Below are positions 1 to 6,446 of a stretch of DNA of 10,949 nucleotides, in pieces (within the stretch, counting starts at the first letter, position 1; every line of letters begins with the position of its first letter). The position numbers and the translations under genes were made by a program. Below the pieces are notes generated by a model, which made no database searches, was not told where the DNA came from, and worked only from the letters and a program-made list of their open reading frames with translations. The stretch spans positions 1 through 10,949 of the forward strand of contig CAYUNT010000157.1 of assembly GCA_964446285.1 (NCBI GenBank), given 5' to 3'. Source of the DNA: CAYUNT01 sp964446285 (GTDB lineage: Bacteria > Sumerlaeota > Sumerlaeia > SLMS01 > CAYUNT01).

Positions 1-4
1 ACAG

Positions 5-55
5 AATCGCCTGGCGCGGTTTTCGCTCTTCTCGCGAAAACCGTGACAGGCGATT
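5..55. repeat. Long imperfect hairpin beyond the synthase gene
   Basis: The outer arms AATCGCCTG (5-13) and CAGGCGATT (47-55) are perfect reverse complements. The inner arms CGGTTTTCGC (17-26) and GCGAAAACCG (34-43) are also perfect. Between them, GCG faces TGA, which allows one C:G and one G:T pair and leaves one mismatch, so the stem is about 21 pairs with a 7-nt loop. It lies 80 bp past the stop of the squalene/phytoene synthase gene and may end transcription or protect the mRNA 3' end. There is no T-run on either side, so it is not a textbook intrinsic terminator. ACAGAATC occurs on both sides (1-8 and 60-67), which may mark an inserted palindromic element. The left flank is cut by the window edge. 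Confidence 0.6.
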
Positions 56-134
56 AGGAACAGAATCAAAGGAAAATGGTATGAGTATTGATTTCAATGG
101 GCACGCCAAAGGCTTCGCCTTTCCTTCACAACGA

Positions 135-1088
135 TTATTTATCGAGCGTCTGGCTCCCGAAAACGGGCCGCCCGAGGGCGAGCGCGCCGTGCACCTCGGC
201 GACGATGGCGGCCACCTGGAGGCGCGAGATTTTCGCACCGGCGCCGTGCGATTCGACACGATCGAGCGTCGCGAAGGCGAGGCGCACGGGCAGCGCGGTG
301 AAGCCGATGAATCCGCGGGGCGCGCGGGCGCGTTCGAGGGCGTTGACGTAAATCACCGCGCGGTTCAGGTCGCTGCGGGCAAGTGCGAACACATCGGCGC
401 GATCCACGCCCGCCGGCAAATACACACGCCCTTCGCGCGCATCGCCCGCGCAATCGCGCAAGATGTTCACGAGCTGCAAGCCCTCGCCAAAGGCGGCAGC
501 GTGGGCGGTCAGGATGGCGCGTTCGGGCGCGAGTTGCGGCGCATCGAGCAGGAAGACCTCGCAGATCATTTCGCCGACGATGCCCGCCACCGTATAACAA
601 TAGCGGCGGAGGTCACCGAGATTGGAAAGTCGGAGATGCCCGTTCGCGTCGCCGTTGGCGATAAATCCGGCCATGCCGTCGGCGGTTCGCATCGTGTGGC
701 GGACGACGGCCTCGCGCGAGTCGGCCGGGAGGGCGAGCGTTTCGGCGACAAGGTAAGGGAGTTCGCGCAGGAGTTCGAGATACCCCGCGTGGTCGCAAGG
801 AGGCGACTGGCGCCATGCTTCGGCGAGCCGCGCGGCGGCTTCGAGGGCCTGGGATCGCGCGGCGGCGGCGAGGTTGAACGCCAGCAAGGGCCGCAAAAGA
901 CTCTGGAATTCCTCCAGGGCGCGAATGCGTTCGGCGCGCGGCCAGGTGGTGGAATCCTCGAGCGTATCCGCCACGCGAAAGAGCAAATAGGCGATTCCGA
1001 TGGCGCGGCGCGTCGGCTCGGGCAATTCCGGAATCGACAACGCGAACGTGCGGCTGGTTTTTTCCAGGAGATCGTAGAGTTCAGGCAT
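135..1088 (-). CDS. Squalene/phytoene synthase family protein
   Basis: This is a head-to-head prenyl transferase of 317 aa, close to the usual family length. Members condense two farnesyl or geranylgeranyl diphosphates through a cyclopropyl intermediate to squalene, its precursors, or phytoene. The first Mg-diphosphate motif is DTLED (residues 41-45, DxxxD) after SRTFALSIPELP. The second is NILRD...D (D212 and D216), followed by GRVYLP. The segment YCYTVAGIVGEM (about 163-174) is the family signature helix. Active-site residues therefore appear intact. Product choice (squalene, presqualene diphosphate, hydroxysqualene or phytoene) cannot be read from these motifs, and no desaturase or cyclase gene is nearby to settle it. 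The ATG start has no Shine-Dalgarno sequence directly upstream, but a 7-codon reading frame with a good one ends 12 nt before it. The gene follows two glycosyltransferases on the same strand, after a 131-nt gap. Confidence 0.9.
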   Translation of the reverse strand: MPELYDLLEKTSRTFALSIPELPEPTRRAIGIAYLLFRVADTLEDSTTWPRAERIRALEEFQSLLRPLLAFNLAAAARSQALEAAARLAEAWRQSPPCDHAGYLELLRELPYLVAETLALPADSREAVVRHTMRTADGMAGFIANGDANGHLRLSNLGDLRRYCYTVAGIVGEMICEVFLLDAPQLAPERAILTAHAAAFGEGLQLVNILRDCAGDAREGRVYLPAGVDRADVFALARSDLNRAVIYVNALERARAPRGFIGFTALPVRLAFATLDRVESHGAGAKISRLQVAAIVAEVHGALALGRPVFGSQTLDK

Positions 1089-1100
1089 AGGAAAAGAGGT

Positions 1101-1140
1101 TTATGTCTCCCGAGGCATGGGCATTTTGCCGACTTCCTTT
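1101..1140 (-). promoter_or_regulatory. Possible 7-codon leader frame with ribosome binding site
   Basis: On the minus strand AAAGGAAG (1133-1140) lies 8 nt before an ATG at 1124. This opens a frame encoding MPMPRET and stopping at TAA (1101-1103). The frame is in phase with the synthase gene, whose ATG follows 12 nt after the TAA and lacks its own ribosome binding site. The synthase may therefore be translated by re-initiation after this mini-frame. Alternatively, the upstream ATG is a former start cut off by a stop mutation. What is seen is the frame and the motif; any function is inference. Confidence 0.3.
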
Positions 1141-1219
1141 CAAACGCTCTGGCGGCTCGGAGGGCAATGTCAATCTTGTGGCACCCGAAAAACGAGGGCG
1201 AATTGCCTCATAATTAAAG

Positions 1220-3166
1220 CTACCCTGCAAATACGCATTCGCGCAAGGCGGAGGCGGCGCGAGAGGCGCACGATGGCCAGGTGTGGTCGCGCAAGGTCTT
1301 TTCACGTCCGGCCTCGCCCATCGCGCGGCGCAACGCCTCGTCGTCGAGCAGCCGCCCGAGCGCATCGGCCAAATCCGCGGCGCCGGAGGCGAGAAACCCA
1401 TCGCGGCCTTCGCCGATCAGGCTCGCCACAGGGCCGCACCAGCGGTTCCCCACGACGGGCAACCGGCGCAGCCATGCCTCGGCAAAGACCATCCCGAATG
1501 ATTCGGATTCGGACATCATCGCAAAGGCATCGGCGTTCGAGTAGGCTTCATGCAGCGCCTGATCGCCTAGCGCGCCGACATAGCGGACCCCCGGCGCGTC
1601 GATTGGGCGGCGGTCTTCGTCGGGGCCGGCCAGGACAAGCATCGCATTGGGGTGGCGTCCGACGGCGCGAAGCCGCTGCATGGCCTCGACGATCAGATCG
1701 TAGCGTTTGGCGGCGCTCTTTCGCGACACGCTCAGCACCACCGGCGTGCCGGGATCGAGTCCGAGCGAACGCCGCCACTCCTCGCGGCCCATTCGCGACG
1801 GCTCGCGCGCCCAGCGGTCATCGACGCCCGGCCCGGCCCATCGCGCCTCGACGCCAAACTTCGGCCACACAGATTCGGCCGCCCAGCGTGTGTTCGCCAG
1901 CACGACGCGCGCGCGCCGGAGCGCCTCCGCATAGTGATTCCAATAATAATAAGCATCGTCGAGATGCCAGAGCGCCATCGCCGCCATCGGAAGCGGGCAA
2001 AGGCGCGCGACCTTTGGGATCACGGCCCACGGGAGATTGGCCGCCAATACGCCGTCAAAGCGCGAAGGAAGCGAGGGATCGCGCAAGGCGTCCCAGAGCG
2101 CGGGCGAACGCGGCCCTCGCGCCCAGTCAAAGAGATTGTCCCAAAGGCCTCCGCGGGCGCGCGCGCGACTCGAATGGAACGAAAGCAGGCGTTCCCAACG
2201 CCTTCGCAGGAGGGCCTGATAATCGAGAAACAGCGGAACGGCGGCGGCGGCGGCGGATTCGGCGGTTTTGTCGGCCTCCGCAGCCTCGGCTATTTCGGCA
2301 TTCCCCTGCTGGCGCGGATGAAAAGCCACGCGCGCGATCATCAGCCCGAGCGAACGATGATCGCCCCAGGGGCGGAAGGCGCGCCCGATGCGAAATTGCA
2401 GGCATTCGCCCCCCGGCGCGGCGGCATCGAGCGCAAACCGCACGGAAAACCATCCGGTGGCTTGGACGTCCCGTCCAAGATGTTTTTCTTGTTTTTCCGA
2501 TAGAACTTTGGGCGCAAAGTTCTCGAAATTCTCTGCGCAATTTGCTCCCTCGGATTTAACAACGCGAACCAGTTCCAGCGTAGTCGCGCGCGGGGCCATG
2601 CCGGATATTTCCAGTTCGCCCGCAGGCGCGCCCGCCTTGCGAAGGAGCGAAAACTCCGGGTGCGTCCATCGCAAAACCGAGCCATCCGCCTGGAATTCCG
2701 GCCAATGCCATCCCGGACCAGGCAGCAGAGTTGGCAAATCCGATTCGGCGTCGTTGGCGGATGCAGTGCCTGATTCCGCATTTGCATGGTTATCCGATGC
2801 CGCGCCAAAAGGCAGAAACACGCGCGGATTGATAGACTTCTCCTCAAATTCCCAGCGCCATTGGATGGCCTTCGCGGCAAGAGCCACCGCTTCGCGCGGC
2901 CATGGGGAAAGCGGGAAACGGCGGATTTTCAAGCCATCGCCTGTGATTTCGTCCCCCGCCGGGTAGCCTTCCTCCAACATCGCGCCCCAATGCGCCACGG
3001 GCGAAATCCCGCGCGCCGTCGTCGTCCAGACCTCGCAGTCGATTCCTTCCTGCGCGCGCAACCGCGAGACGAGTTCCCACAAATGCCTTTCCGCGCCGCC
3101 CGGAAAATCTCCGGCGAAACGGTAAGTGACAACAAGCAATCGTTCACGGCGCGGGGGCATGGTCAT
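1220..3166 (-). CDS. GT4-type glycosyltransferase with inserted beta-sandwich-like domain
   Basis: This is a predicted retaining GT-B glycosyltransferase of 648 aa, against about 350-420 aa for ordinary GT4 enzymes. The N-terminal acceptor half starts with LLVVTYRF and GGAERHLWEL (about 23-32). The C-terminal nucleotide-sugar half has SVSRKSAAKRYDLIVEAM and the E-x7-E motif ESFGMVFAE (E555 and E563), with the usual GPVASLI...GFLA tail. The extra length is an insert at roughly 105-330. It has an acidic Asn/Ala/Ser linker, a segment resembling the carbohydrate-binding-like domain of some glycosyltransferases (ELEISGMAPR through GDHRSLGLMIARV), and a second Ala/Glu-rich linker containing five consecutive Ala from a GCG run. 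A dispersed repeat copy encodes a loop in this domain. I chose the ATG at 3166; a TTG at 3181 and an ATG at 3160 are alternatives. The gene lies 52 nt after another glycosyltransferase and upstream of the synthase, probably in one transcript. Donor and acceptor are unknown. Confidence 0.87.
   Translation of the reverse strand: MTMPPRRERLLVVTYRFAGDFPGGAERHLWELVSRLRAQEGIDCEVWTTTARGISPVAHWGAMLEEGYPAGDEITGDGLKIRRFPLSPWPREAVALAAKAIQWRWEFEEKSINPRVFLPFGAASDNHANAESGTASANDAESDLPTLLPGPGWHWPEFQADGSVLRWTHPEFSLLRKAGAPAGELEISGMAPRATTLELVRVVKSEGANCAENFENFAPKVLSEKQEKHLGRDVQATGWFSVRFALDAAAPGGECLQFRIGRAFRPWGDHRSLGLMIARVAFHPRQQGNAEIAEAAEADKTAESAAAAAVPLFLDYQALLRRRWERLLSFHSSRARARGGLWDNLFDWARGPRSPALWDALRDPSLPSRFDGVLAANLPWAVIPKVARLCPLPMAAMALWHLDDAYYYWNHYAEALRRARVVLANTRWAAESVWPKFGVEARWAGPGVDDRWAREPSRMGREEWRRSLGLDPGTPVVLSVSRKSAAKRYDLIVEAMQRLRAVGRHPNAMLVLAGPDEDRRPIDAPGVRYVGALGDQALHEAYSNADAFAMMSESESFGMVFAEAWLRRLPVVGNRWCGPVASLIGEGRDGFLASGAADLADALGRLLDDEALRRAMGEAGREKTLRDHTWPSCASRAASALRECVFAG
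2443..2503. repeat. Coding copy of the dispersed hairpin repeat
   Basis: The sequence CTTGGACGTCCCGTCCAAG (2461-2479) is a perfect inverted repeat with an 8-bp stem and TCC loop, identical over 19 bp to the hairpin at 4687-4705. Similarity extends outwards. On the left, AAAAC and (T/C)GGTGG precede the stem as in the intergenic element. On the right, two tandem 9-bp units (TGTTTTTCT, TGTTTTTCC) and CGATAG resemble the tandem GGTGGGTTTT units and CGGATAG end of the intergenic copy. In the glycosyltransferase frame it encodes roughly residues 222-242, including HLGRDVQATGW, without breaking the frame. The full terminal inverted repeats are absent here. Confidence 0.65.
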
Positions 3167-3218
3167 GCGAAATCGTTCCAACTCCAGGAAATCCGAAGGA
3201 AGGCGAAAGAAGCGAGCC

Positions 3219-4382
3219 TTATCGCAGCCGGTGTTCGAGCGCCCACCGATACACCTCCTCCATTTTCGGTGCGCATCTGGCCCAGTCGTCCTTTTCGGCG
3301 ATGAGAGCCGCGTTGCGCTCGGCGAACCGTTGCCGCAATTGCGGATCGCGTGCTACGCGCAGCAAAGCCGCTGCCAGCGCCTCTGAATCGCCGGGGCGCG
3401 CCACAAGAAGGGCGTTTTCGCCATCGCGCAGGCGTTCACGATACGCGGGCAAATCCGCCGCCACAGGTGCGCATCCACACGCCATGCCTTCGAGCAAACT
3501 GAGCGAAAGCAGATCGGTCCGCGGGACGTTCACAAACGCCACGGCGAGATTGAGCGCGGCGGCCATGTCGCGCGGCCCAAGGTATTCGCCGACCCACCGC
3601 ACCTGGCGCGCCACGCCCGCCTCCTCGAAACGCCGCCGCAGACGCTCCTCCAGCGCCGGATCGCCGCGTCCGCGCAAAAACACAAACACCGCCTTGGGTT
3701 CCTGCGCCGCCACGCGCAGGGCCGCCTCCGCTACTTCCGGCACGCCCCAGTGTTCGCGAATCTGCCGGTTGCTCAGAAACACCACGGCATCAGGCGCAAT
3801 CTGCCATCGCTCGCGCAGCGCCTCGCGTTCCTTTTCATAGCCGCGATGGAAAATCTCGCGATCAACGCCCCACGAAAACGGCCGCACGCGCTCGGGGTCC
3901 GCGCCGAATTCCTTTACGGCCACCTCGGCCAGATTGGGCATATTGGTCGTGATTGCCTCGACGTTTCGCAGCGCGTGCGTGACAAGCCATCTCGCCACGC
4001 GCGACTGTTTGGGGTCGTGCAGAATATCGACGCCCCACGGCGTAAGCACGCGCGCGAACCCGCCGCAGCGCGCCGTGGCGTATCCGTAACTCAGCGCCTC
4101 CATGCCATGGACGACGTCCGGGCGAAAACGGCGTGCGGCGGCGCGGAATGTGCGGGCGCGGAAAAAATACCAGCCGTGGCGGATGCGCAGAATCTTGAAG
4201 CACAGCACCGCTTCCGCAAGATTTGGCAGCGGATGCTCGACCGGACACGGCGGGAGTTCGAGGAATCCGTGCGGTCCGGGCCTATCACAGAGGCACAACA
4301 ACTCATGCCCGCGCCCCGCCAGAAAACGAGTCCAGCGCAAGACGTGCGGATTATCGGCGGTGGCGAAAAGGCAGATACGCAA
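3219..4382 (-). CDS. GT4-type glycosyltransferase
   Basis: This is a 387-aa protein of normal size for a GT-B glycosyltransferase of the GT4 group, presumably cytoplasmic or membrane-associated. The N-terminal half begins MRICLFATADNPHVLRWTRFL and contains FRPDVVHGMEALSYGYA (about 87-102) and TPWGVDIL (114-121), typical acceptor-side elements. The C-terminal half starts near FSWGVDREIF (169-178), then runs through FLSNRQIREHWG, FVFLRGRGDP and RWVGEYLGPRDM. The usual E-x7-E pair reads D290...E298 (DLLSLSLLE), a conservative change at the first acid, followed by GMACGCAPVAADLPAYRE. The start is TTG, with no clear ribosome binding site; no ATG or GTG gives a better N-terminus. It is the first gene of a likely three-gene unit with the larger glycosyltransferase (52 nt to its ATG) and the squalene/phytoene synthase-like gene. 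Its substrates are not evident. Confidence 0.88.
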   Translation of the reverse strand: MRICLFATADNPHVLRWTRFLAGRGHELLCLCDRPGPHGFLELPPCPVEHPLPNLAEAVLCFKILRIRHGWYFFRARTFRAAARRFRPDVVHGMEALSYGYATARCGGFARVLTPWGVDILHDPKQSRVARWLVTHALRNVEAITTNMPNLAEVAVKEFGADPERVRPFSWGVDREIFHRGYEKEREALRERWQIAPDAVVFLSNRQIREHWGVPEVAEAALRVAAQEPKAVFVFLRGRGDPALEERLRRRFEEAGVARQVRWVGEYLGPRDMAAALNLAVAFVNVPRTDLLSLSLLEGMACGCAPVAADLPAYRERLRDGENALLVARPGDSEALAAALLRVARDPQLRQRFAERNAALIAEKDDWARCAPKMEEVYRWALEHRLR

Positions 4383-4656
4383 AGGAGTTTGACAGAGCGG
4401 AAGGAAACAGGCACGCGCCCAAAGACAGACAAGGCGCGGGCTGCATAGATTGGAACTGCAAAACGGCGCTGACGGAAAATGTCACCCGAGCCAACGCCGA
4501 ACAGCGCAGTATTCCGACTCTTGCGCTCCGCCGCAACAGGCTATTGCATCTTGGAACTGCGCCGGGCGCATCTTGCGTTCGCTGAAGGGCGGATGGCGCA
4601 TCTCCCGGATTCGGGTGTTGTGTCCGATTATGAGCCTATCCTAAAACTTCTGGTGG

Positions 4657-4675
4657 CTTGGGCATCTTGCCCAAG
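4657..4675. repeat. Hairpin unit A
   Basis: CTTGGGCATCTTGCCCAAG is a perfect 8-bp stem with a TCT loop. Compared with the next unit, stem pair 6 is G:C instead of A:T and pair 8 is A:T instead of G:C, so both changes are compensated on the other arm. Confidence 0.8.
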
Positions 4676-4686
4676 ATTCCCAGTGG

Positions 4687-4705
4687 CTTGGACGTCCCGT
4701 CCAAG
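4687..4705. repeat. Hairpin unit B
   Basis: CTTGGACGTCCCGTCCAAG is a perfect 8-bp stem with a TCC loop, exactly 30 bp after unit A. It is identical over all 19 bases to the copy inside the larger glycosyltransferase gene (2461-2479). Confidence 0.8.
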
Positions 4706-4710
4706 ATTCT

Positions 4711-4730
4711 TTGGTGGGTTTTGGTGGGTT
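4711..4730. repeat. Two exact 10-bp tandem units
   Basis: TTGGTGGGTT occurs twice without interruption, between hairpin unit B and the right terminal inverted repeat. The coding copy of the element has two 9-bp T-rich tandem units at the equivalent place, which suggests the tandem pair is part of the element's design. Confidence 0.7.
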
Positions 4731-4757
4731 TTCGGATAGGCTCTTGTCACTGCGGCG

Positions 4758-6422
4758 TTATTCGATTAGGCGCGGGTCGGTGGCGTCGCGAAGGCCTTCG
4801 CCGACCAGGTTGAAGCAGGTGACGGTCAAAAAAAGCGCAATCCCAGGGAACAACACCATCCACCACAATTCGTGGATGCGGTCGTTTCCGATTTTCAGCA
4901 GTCCGCCCCACGAAGCCTGATCCGGCGGAACGCCAAATCCTAAAAAGGAAAGAGTGGATTCGGCAAGAATCGAGTGAGCGATGCCAAACGACGCCGAAAC
5001 GAGCACCGGCCCCAGGGCGTTGGGCAAAATATGGCGGAAAATGATGCGCACGGGTCCGCCGCCAAGCGCTCGCACGGCCATTACGAAATCCTGATGCACC
5101 AGGCGCAAAAACTCGCCGCGTTCGAGCCGCGCCACGCCCGTCCAGCTAATCAGCCCGAGCGCCGCCATGATCGTGTAGATATTCGGGCGCATATAGGCCA
5201 TCAGGATCAGCAACAAAAACAGCGCGGGAAAACAGATGACGATTTCGATCATGCGCGACAGGCACATATCTACCCATCCGCGGAAGTATCCGGCGACGGC
5301 GCCCACCACGATGCCGATGGCGAGATAAATCCCAACGGCGACGATGCCGATCAGCATCGAGATGCGCGTCCCGTAGATCATGCGCGCCAGCACGTCGCGT
5401 CCGTTCGGGTCGGCCCCAAGCCAGTGCGGACGCGCACCCGCCGCGGAGCGTTCGGAGGGTGCGAGCGTCGAAGCAGCGGGGCGTTTTGATGCGGCAGGCG
5501 TCCAGGCGGGCGGCTGATTGGCGTCGTCGAGGACGTTTTCGTTTTCGCCAAAAGGCACGGGCGCAAACACAGCGCGCGCGGGCTGTTTTTTCGCAAGTGT
5601 GGCCGAAAGGATGGCTCGGTAATCGCGCGCATCGGCAATGGGCGGAAACGCCACGCGCCAAGCCACGGCGGCCAGCAGCGGTGGCAACACCATCGCGGCG
5701 GCGGCGGCGCGCACCGAACAGCGTTTCCAAATGCACCGTATGCCCAACAAAGCCGCTGCAAACCAAAGCCCGAGGAAGAATACCTCGAGCGCATGAAGCG
5801 AACGCAGCGCGGGCCAGATTGTGCGGGGCAGGAGATGAACACGCTCCGGGTCCGCGACGGACTCGATTTCGGATTGCCATTCGGTCCAAGGCGCAAGTTT
5901 CGGCGCGCCTGCCGGCGAATTCCCGCCGCGCCGTTCGATCCGGCGCGCCTGCTCGCGCACGGCCCGCTGGATTGCCTCGATGCGCGATCGCTCCGCCGCG
6001 CCCAGCGATGCGGCCAGTTCTCCCAGCCGCGCCCTGAGCAACGTCTCCTGATCGCGCAGCTCCGCCAGCGATTTGTCCGCTTGCGCCTTTTCGGCTTTGG
6101 CAGACTCGGTTAAAGGCAGATCCATACGCGAGCGCACTGCCAAATACTCGTTTTCCAGCCGTCCGCACCGCCCAAACAAATCCTGCGCCGAGTAGTAGGC
6201 GTTTTCGAATTCCTCATCGAACACCGCGCGGATATAGTAGGGCCGGTTGGTTGCGATCAGCGGGCACCACACTGCGACAGACGCCAGCGCCGCGATAACT
6301 ACCAGCCCTGCGACGGCGAGACGATTGCGCAGAAATTGGCGGCTGGCAATCCGCGCAAAAGAACGCACCTCCCCGCTCGCTGCATTGGCCGGGCCGGCGG
6401 TGGAGGAGGCAGAGTTCGGCAT
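4758..6422 (-). CDS. OppC/DppC-type ABC transporter permease with large insert
   Basis: This is an inner-membrane permease subunit of the oligopeptide/dipeptide/nickel ABC importer family. It is 554 aa, against about 280-320 aa for typical members. A first membrane helix at about 35-56 follows the family-typical QFLRNRLAVAGL. The core restarts at HWLGADPNGRDVLARMIYGTRISM (333-356), the conserved LGTDxxGRD element. The EAA loop RALGGGPVRIIFRHILPN is at 451-468, LSFLGFGVPPDQASWG at 491-506, and the tail LVGEGLRDATDPRL at 539-552. Between helix 1 and the core lies a 275-residue insert with a charged predicted coiled coil (about 105-165), two extra predicted helices (about 212-231 and 238-258) and a Pro/Ala/Ser-rich stretch (about 300-330). 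An even number of added helices keeps the core topology. The OppB, OppA and ATPase partners are not in the window. A 261-aa unknown gene ends 24 nt upstream and is probably co-transcribed. The substrate is unknown. Confidence 0.9.
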   Translation of the reverse strand: MPNSASSTAGPANAASGEVRSFARIASRQFLRNRLAVAGLVVIAALASVAVWCPLIATNRPYYIRAVFDEEFENAYYSAQDLFGRCGRLENEYLAVRSRMDLPLTESAKAEKAQADKSLAELRDQETLLRARLGELAASLGAAERSRIEAIQRAVREQARRIERRGGNSPAGAPKLAPWTEWQSEIESVADPERVHLLPRTIWPALRSLHALEVFFLGLWFAAALLGIRCIWKRCSVRAAAAAMVLPPLLAAVAWRVAFPPIADARDYRAILSATLAKKQPARAVFAPVPFGENENVLDDANQPPAWTPAASKRPAASTLAPSERSAAGARPHWLGADPNGRDVLARMIYGTRISMLIGIVAVGIYLAIGIVVGAVAGYFRGWVDMCLSRMIEIVICFPALFLLLILMAYMRPNIYTIMAALGLISWTGVARLERGEFLRLVHQDFVMAVRALGGGPVRIIFRHILPNALGPVLVSASFGIAHSILAESTLSFLGFGVPPDQASWGGLLKIGNDRIHELWWMVLFPGIALFLTVTCFNLVGEGLRDATDPRLIE

Positions 6423-6446
6423 GAAATTCAGGACATGAACACGGAT

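Larger units (their letters stand above)
4632..4743. repeat. Inverted-repeat-bounded element with two hairpins (MITE/REP-like)
   Basis: The element is 112 bp long. Its ends are 16-bp inverted repeats matching at 15 positions: GAGCCTATCCTAAAAC (4632-4647) and, at 4728-4743, the reverse complement of GAGCCTATCCGAAAAC. Inside are two 30-bp units (4651-4680 and 4681-4710), each centred on a perfect hairpin, then two exact TTGGTGGGTT units (4711-4730). This is the layout of a small non-autonomous mobile element or a composite REP-type repeat. It starts 14 bp past the permease stop, so its RNA could act as a 3' stabilising or terminating structure. No clear target-site duplication and no transposase are visible. 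The name is by resemblance only. Confidence 0.65.
4383..4757. other. 375-bp intergenic region with a repeat element
   Basis: No protein-coding signature was seen between the permease stop and the first glycosyltransferase start. The part nearest the permease (4632-4743) is the repeat element described separately. The rest, which should contain the glycosyltransferase promoter, holds an imperfect direct repeat: GCAT, one or three bases, then TTGGAACTGC (4443-4459 and 4546-4560, about 100 bp apart). I could not find a convincing -35/-10 pair. An apparent plus-strand frame at 4479-4739 only translates the repeat units. Confidence 0.6.

Noticed and set aside
1169..1174. Perfect TTGACA on the minus strand before the synthase gene
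   Set aside because: No -10-like hexamer occurs at 16-18 bp from it.
81..1217. Long plus-strand open frame opposite the synthase gene
   Set aside because: It mirrors the codon phase of a sure minus-strand gene in high-GC DNA, is rich in Arg/Gly/Glu and shows no family motif.
1216..1224. AAAGCTACC shared with 10917-10925 as a repeat
   Set aside because: A 9-bp match in 11 kb is expected by chance and the flanks do not align beyond A/T richness.
1117..2559. 480-codon plus-strand frame opposite the larger glycosyltransferase
   Set aside because: Its translation is extremely Arg/Ala/Pro-rich and low in complexity, and it overlaps clear GT4 motifs on the other strand.
4651..4710. Two 30-bp units as a possible CRISPR array
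   Set aside because: There are only two adjacent units with no spacers and no cas genes.
4479..4739. Plus-strand small gene encoding a Trp/Arg/Pro-rich peptide
   Set aside because: Its translation is simply the hairpin and tandem repeats read through, so it is unlikely to be a gene.
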